A stretch of DNA of 26,081 nt, from positions 1 to 26,081 of the forward strand of contig JBQCHG010000027.1 in assembly GCA_051954935.1 (NCBI GenBank), in the 5' to 3' direction. Origin of the DNA: 66-474 sp051954935 (lineage in GTDB: Bacteria > Pseudomonadota > Gammaproteobacteria > Xanthomonadales > Rhodanobacteraceae). Both the position numbers and the translations under genes were made by a program. Numbering within the stretch: position 1 is the first letter of the stretch; every line of letters starts with the position of its first letter. Of the stretch, positions 22,578 to 26,081 are shown piece after piece. Below the pieces are notes generated by a model. It worked only from the letters and a program-made list of their open reading frames with translations. It had not been told where the DNA came from and made no database searches.

Positions 22578-22623
22578 CTCGCAGAAGAGCAGGCCATGGA
22601 TGGCCGTGCGAAGTGAGTTCACC

Positions 22624-22745
22624 GGCGCCGTCATGCCCGGCGCCAATGGCTTTGGTTGCTTTCCGAAAGGAAAGTAACCCGCGCCGTGGGACGGCGCGGA
22701 AAAACACATGGATGTCGTGCAGCGGCCTACGCCGGCATGACGGGC
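22624..22745. repeat. Compound repeat: three tandem hairpins inside 10-bp inverted ends
   Basis: CCGTCATGCC at 22628-22637 is mirrored by GGCATGACGG at 22734-22743. Within lie GGCGCCG-TCATGCC-CGGCGCC (22624-22644), GGTTGCTTTCC-GAAA-GGAAAGTAACC (22654-22679; one G-T pair, GNRA-like loop) and CGCGCCGT-GGG-ACGGCGCG (22680-22698). The TTTGGTTGCTTT...AAGTAACC part resembles a common Xanthomonadales intergenic repeat (recall). It lies between convergent genes and ends 5 bases before the cyclophilin stop. Confidence 0.78.
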
Positions 22746-22749
22746 AAAG

Positions 22750-23691
22750 TCAATTGCGCTTGCCGCCTGCAGGCGGAACTTCCCGCACCGGCAACGGCAC
22801 GTTGCACAGGTCGATCTTGCCGGCCTTGTGCAGGTACCAGGCATCGGAACGGTTGCGACGCGATTCGACCAGCGCGGCGAAAGTCGGCGTGTCGGTGCGC
22901 AGCACTTCCAGGTGCATGCGTTGCGCGGGTGGAACATCGGAAGCAAGCCGGACGCGCAGGATCGGCGTATCCTGCGCGGGCTTGTCGTAGAAGCCCATCG
23001 CGCCGCCGCCGCGTGGCAAAGACGAGAGCAGTTCCATGCCTTTCACCACGCGGCCGACCAGCGCGATGTTGCGATCCAGTTGCCGAGGCGCCTGTCCGAT
23101 CACGACGTAAAGTTCGGTGCCCGGCCCCGAATCCGGCGCGTTGTCACGGCCGGCACCGACCATCCCGTAGCAGTGCGTCAACCAGGTCTTGCCTGCTTTT
23201 GGGTCGAGGGCGACTGGAAAGCCGTTGCTGAAACCAACGTGTGGTGCATACACATCGCCGTCGGGCAGCAAGGTATAGGGCAGCGTCGGATCCAGGTCCC
23301 GCTCGAATTCCGCTGGTACGGTACTCTTCGCCGAACCGATGGATGTTTTGTGCGTGGGATGCGGGCTTTCCGCTTGCGGGTCTCCCCATTGCACGACGAA
23401 ATTGTCTTGCACGCGCAGGATCGCAAGGCCGTCCCAGTAGTGCTCATGCGCGAGCGTGCGGATGTTCTTCGCATGCAGTGGCGCATAGGTGGGATCGAGT
23501 TCGATGACCACGCGACCCTTCGGCAGATCCATGTACAGCGTGTCGTCCGGGTCGAGCGGGCGCCAGTCGGATGGCCTGGATGCATCCAGCACCCGTTGCA
23601 TGGTGGGAGCGTTCGCGGCCTTTTGCGCCGGCACAGCCGCAGTTGCCGCGGCCGCCATCATCAGGCCACTCGCCAGCATCGGAAGTTTCAT
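22750..23691 (-). CDS. Periplasmic peptidylprolyl isomerase, cyclophilin family
   Basis: 313 residues, predicted to speed proline isomerisation of proteins in the periplasm. A purine-rich GAGGGGAG precedes the ATG at 23691. The signal peptide is M-K-L-P plus an Ala/Met-rich run, cut near A-A-V-P-A. The cyclophilin domain runs from about 50 to 255: G-R-V-V-I-E-L-D-P-T-Y-A-P-L-H-A-K-N-I, F-V-V-Q-W-G-D, Y-G-M-V-G-A-G-R, G-T-E-L-Y-V-V-I-G-Q-A-P-R and I-A-L-V-G-R-V-V-K-G-M. It is longer than simple cyclophilins because of an insert after the W-G-D motif and a C-terminal extension of about 50 residues. It follows the small unknown gene by 38 bases on the same strand. Confidence 0.9.
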   Translation of the reverse strand: MKLPMLASGLMMAAAATAAVPAQKAANAPTMQRVLDASRPSDWRPLDPDDTLYMDLPKGRVVIELDPTYAPLHAKNIRTLAHEHYWDGLAILRVQDNFVVQWGDPQAESPHPTHKTSIGSAKSTVPAEFERDLDPTLPYTLLPDGDVYAPHVGFSNGFPVALDPKAGKTWLTHCYGMVGAGRDNAPDSGPGTELYVVIGQAPRQLDRNIALVGRVVKGMELLSSLPRGGGAMGFYDKPAQDTPILRVRLASDVPPAQRMHLEVLRTDTPTFAALVESRRNRSDAWYLHKAGKIDLCNVPLPVREVPPAGGKRN

Positions 23692-23729
23692 GGTCCCGCT
23701 CCCCTCGTAGGCCGGGCGGGATCATACCT

Positions 23730-24173
23730 TCAATGCGCCTTCGGGTTCTCCACGATCCGCTCGATGGCGACGTCGAGGTACCGCCGCGCGAAAGCAGGGT
23801 GGGTTTGCGCGAACACGCGCCTGGCCTGGCTTGCACGCGCATCGTCCGGCGCGTACACGAACAGGAAAGCTCCGCCATCGCGCGCGAGATCGGCGTCCTC
23901 GCGGATGTAGCCGCTCTCGGTGCCGGCGAACTCCACCAGCCGCTGCTCCATGCGCTCCAGCCAGTTGGCGCCGTGTCGGGATTCCAGCTGCCCGGTGACG
24001 AATTCACCGGTGGCTGCGCGCACGTCTTCCGGCGGTGTGCCGGCGTTGCGAAAGGCGGCTTCGGCCGCTTCCGCGTCGGCGAGATTGCGGTATCCGGCGA
24101 CGATGTAATGGCGCGGGTAGAAAATCCCCAACGAAGTGTCGCCGTCCTTGAAGAAGCCCCAGTGACTGTTCAT
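23730..24173 (-). CDS. Small conserved-looking protein of unknown function
   Basis: 147 residues. AGGAG stands 7 bases before the ATG at 24173; a start 13 codons earlier has no better site. No signal peptide or membrane segment. The first half (Y-I-V-A-G-Y-R-N-L-A-D-A-E-A-A-E-A-A-F-R-N-A-G) looks like a ferredoxin-like beta-alpha unit similar to general-stress GSP17M-type domains, where a residue name such as A-E-A-A falls on a helix. The end (A-R-R-Y-L-D-V-A-I-E-R-I-V-E-N-P-K) is helical. I do not recognise a named family with certainty. It lies 83 bases after metG and 38 before the cyclophilin gene. Confidence 0.75.
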   Translation of the reverse strand: MNSHWGFFKDGDTSLGIFYPRHYIVAGYRNLADAEAAEAAFRNAGTPPEDVRAATGEFVTGQLESRHGANWLERMEQRLVEFAGTESGYIREDADLARDGGAFLFVYAPDDARASQARRVFAQTHPAFARRYLDVAIERIVENPKAH

Positions 24174-24256
24174 GGCACGCTCCTGTGGCCGGGAAGATCG
24201 CCTTGCGATCATCCTAGCCAGCGCGCCTTATGAACGCGTGAACATCCTTTCGGACC

Positions 24257-26081
24257 TCACTTCACCGGCATGCCCGCCTGCGCGCCCTGGTCGACATCCA
24301 GGAGAAACAGATCGGCGCCGCCGCTGCCGGCGGAAAGGATCATTCCTTCCGACACGCCGAAGCGCATCTTGCGCGGCGCAAGGTTCGCGATGAACACCAC
24401 GTTGCGTCCGACCAGCTTTTGCGGTTCCTGGTACGCGGCCTTGATGCCGGAGAAGATCTGCCGCTTGCCGAGTTCGCCCGCATCCAGTTCGAATCGCAGC
24501 AGCTTGTCCGACCCTTCCACAGGCTCGCATACCAGCACTTTGCCGATGCGCAGATCAAGCCTGGCGAAGTCGTCGATGGAGATATTGGCTGTGGCCGATG
24601 ACCCTGGGCCGGCAGCTGCGGGTTGCGCGGCGGAGATTGTCTTGTGGTCCATCGAAGGGCTCTTGTTTTGAGCTCCTCCCCCATGGCGGGGAAGAGGTTG
24701 AGGAGAGGGTGTTGTTGCTGACTTTGCGCTTGGCTGCAACGATTCCTTCGAAGCTTCGATCATCGCCTCGATCTTCTTGGGATCCACGCGCGTTGCCAGC
24801 GGGGTGAACGCGTTGATGCGCACGCCCAGCAGCGGTGTGCGCGCGTCTTCGAAATGCTGCGACACAGAACCGAGAAACGCGAACGCGCGCTCGGCGATTG
24901 TCGGCACCACCGGCGCAAGCCAGATCGTCAGCAGCCGGAAATAATTCAGCGACAGCGTGCAGACGATGTGCAACTCGTCGCGCCTGCTTTCGTCCTTCGC
25001 AAGCACCCACGGTGCATGCTCGGCGACGTATGCATTCGCCTCGTCCGCGACTTCCATGATCAAGCGCATCGCCGCTGCGTAGTCACGTGACTCGAATAGC
25101 GCGGCGCAGCCGGCGAGCTTCTCCGCAGCAGCGTCGTAGCGCGCGCGTTCGGCTTGCGGCAGCGCATCGGCCAGCTTGCCATCGAAGAGTTTGTGCACGA
25201 ACCCGGCGCAGCGGCTGGCGATGTTCACCCACTTGCCGACCAGGTGCGAATTGACGCGCTCCTCGAATGCCTTCAGGTCGAGATCGATGTCGGCCAGCGT
25301 CGGTCCAAGCATCGAGGCCAGGTAATAACGCAGGTAATCGGCATCCAGGTGATCGAGCCAGGTGCGCGCATTGATGAAGGTGCCCCGCGACTTGGACATC
25401 TTGGCGCCGTCCACGGTCAGGAAGCCGTGCACGTTCACCGCCGAAGGCATGCGCAGCTTCGCGCCATGCAGCATCGCGGGCCAGAACAGCGTGTGGAAAT
25501 AGATGATGTCCTTGCCGATGAAGTGCACCAGTTCGGTGTCGTCGGCGTCCACGCGCGTGAAGCGCTCGAAATCCACCGATGTCAGTCCGCTTCGTCCGCC
25601 CTCGCAGAGTTCCTTGAACGCGGCCAGGTACCCGACCGGCGCGTCCACCCACACATAGAAGTACTTGCCGGGTTGGCCGGGGATCTCGAACCCGAAGTAG
25701 GGCGCATCGCGCGACACGTCCCAACTGCGCAGGCCGTCGGCGAACCATTCCTGCAGCTTGTTGACCACTTCGGACTGCAGACCGCCTGCGGCCTGCGTCT
25801 CCTTCAACCACGTCTGGAGCAGGTCCGTGAAGCCGGCGAGCTTCACGAAAAAGTGCAGTGATTCCTTCTCGACCGGCTTGGCGCCCGAGACCACCGAATA
25901 GGGTTCGATGAGATCGGTCGGGTTGTAGGTCGTGCCGCAAACCTCGCAGGCATCACCGTACTGGTCCTTCGAATGGCAATTCGGGCATTCGCCCTTGATG
26001 AAGCGGTCCGGCAGGAACATCTCCTTCACCGGATCGTAGAGTTGCTTCACCGGCTTCGATTCGACGTGACCGGCTTGCTCC
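24257..26081 (-). CDS. metG: Methionyl-tRNA synthetase, C-terminal 608 residues (5' end outside window)
   Basis: Charges tRNA-Met. The frame is open through the window edge (reads E-Q-A-G-H-V-E-S-K-P-V-K-Q-L-Y-D at the front), so the first part with the HIGH motif is outside. Seen here: the zinc knuckle C-P-N-C plus C-E-V-C, then D-A-P-V-G-Y, K-M-S-K-S at 25388-25402 (V-D-G-A-K-M-S-K-S-R-G-T-F), the helical anticodon-binding region, a low-complexity linker, and a C-terminal EMAP/Trbp111-type tRNA-binding domain (D-F-A-R-L-D-L-R-I-G-K-V, then A-N-L-A-P-R-K-M-R-F-G-V-S-E-G-M). The linker contains an in-frame repeat (24671-24710) coding T-P-S-P-Q-P-L-P-R-H-G-G-G-A. The small unknown gene and the cyclophilin follow on the same strand. 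Confidence 0.97.
   Translation of the reverse strand, partial: EQAGHVESKPVKQLYDPVKEMFLPDRFIKGECPNCHSKDQYGDACEVCGTTYNPTDLIEPYSVVSGAKPVEKESLHFFVKLAGFTDLLQTWLKETQAAGGLQSEVVNKLQEWFADGLRSWDVSRDAPYFGFEIPGQPGKYFYVWVDAPVGYLAAFKELCEGGRSGLTSVDFERFTRVDADDTELVHFIGKDIIYFHTLFWPAMLHGAKLRMPSAVNVHGFLTVDGAKMSKSRGTFINARTWLDHLDADYLRYYLASMLGPTLADIDLDLKAFEERVNSHLVGKWVNIASRCAGFVHKLFDGKLADALPQAERARYDAAAEKLAGCAALFESRDYAAAMRLIMEVADEANAYVAEHAPWVLAKDESRRDELHIVCTLSLNYFRLLTIWLAPVVPTIAERAFAFLGSVSQHFEDARTPLLGVRINAFTPLATRVDPKKIEAMIEASKESLQPSAKSATTPSPQPLPRHGGGAQNKSPSMDHKTISAAQPAAAGPGSSATANISIDDFARLDLRIGKVLVCEPVEGSDKLLRFELDAGELGKRQIFSGIKAAYQEPQKLVGRNVVFIANLAPRKMRFGVSEGMILSAGSGGADLFLLDVDQGAQAGMPVK
24671..24710 (-). repeat. CCCTC-type palindromic repeat inside the metG coding sequence
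   Basis: On the minus strand it reads ACCCTCTCCTCAACC, then CTCTTCCCC/GGGGGAGGAG arms and GCT, closely matching the intergenic repeat at 9130-9168. It lies fully in frame, adds no stop, and sits in the linker between the anticodon-binding and C-terminal tRNA-binding domains. Codons here (CCT, CTT, TCT, ACA) are unlike the GC-rich codons around it. Confidence 0.75.

Overview
The window is a GC-rich, densely coded stretch of a bacterial chromosome. The gene set fits a gammaproteobacterium of the Xanthomonadales (Lysobacterales), perhaps Rhodanobacteraceae. It includes a MetRS with a C-terminal EMAP-type domain, a YpfJ-like zinc protease, a lipoprotein MsrA, an NdvA-like exporter, and typical REP-like and CCCTCACCCC-type intergenic repeats. 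The family-level placement is inference from gene content and style. I saw no rRNA, tRNA, CRISPR array, transposase or prophage gene.

Layout. 1-2082 (+): 3' part of a PAS-PAS-GGDEF-EAL protein. 2297-6503 (-): a tight three-gene unit, transcribed in the order periplasmic type-1-copper cupredoxin, membrane sensor with degenerate GGDEF plus EAL, and outer-membrane beta-barrel. 6711-9008 (+): secreted M28/GCPII-like metallopeptidase. 9170-13186 (-): glucan-exporter-type ABC protein, lipoprotein MsrA and a Kch-type potassium channel. 13278-16620 (-): a chain of ATGA-overlapped genes, namely a gluconokinase-VOC fusion, a DUF72 protein and a PBP4-type lipoprotein. 16719-17590 (+): OsmC and, after a hairpin-rich gap, a 35-residue lysine-rich protein. 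17680-21563 (-): AsmA-like protein, EamA transporter and FdhD. 21711-22577 (+): YpfJ-like protease. 22750-26081 (-): MetRS (5' end outside the window), a small unknown protein and a periplasmic cyclophilin.

Themes. Two c-di-GMP proteins meet tail to tail at the left end. One sits in an operon that looks like a periplasmic copper/redox sensor wired to c-di-GMP hydrolysis and an outer-membrane barrel; this is the best candidate for a poorly described system. Many of the other genes fit envelope and oxidative-stress upkeep (MsrA, OsmC, cyclophilin, PBP4, AsmA, glucan export).

Repeats. All four convergent gene junctions carry palindromic repeats. One REP arm supplies the fdhD stop codon. A CCCTC-type repeat also lies in frame inside metG, in the linker between the catalytic and tRNA-binding parts. 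The long open frames lying antisense to real genes are GC-bias shadows and are not annotated.
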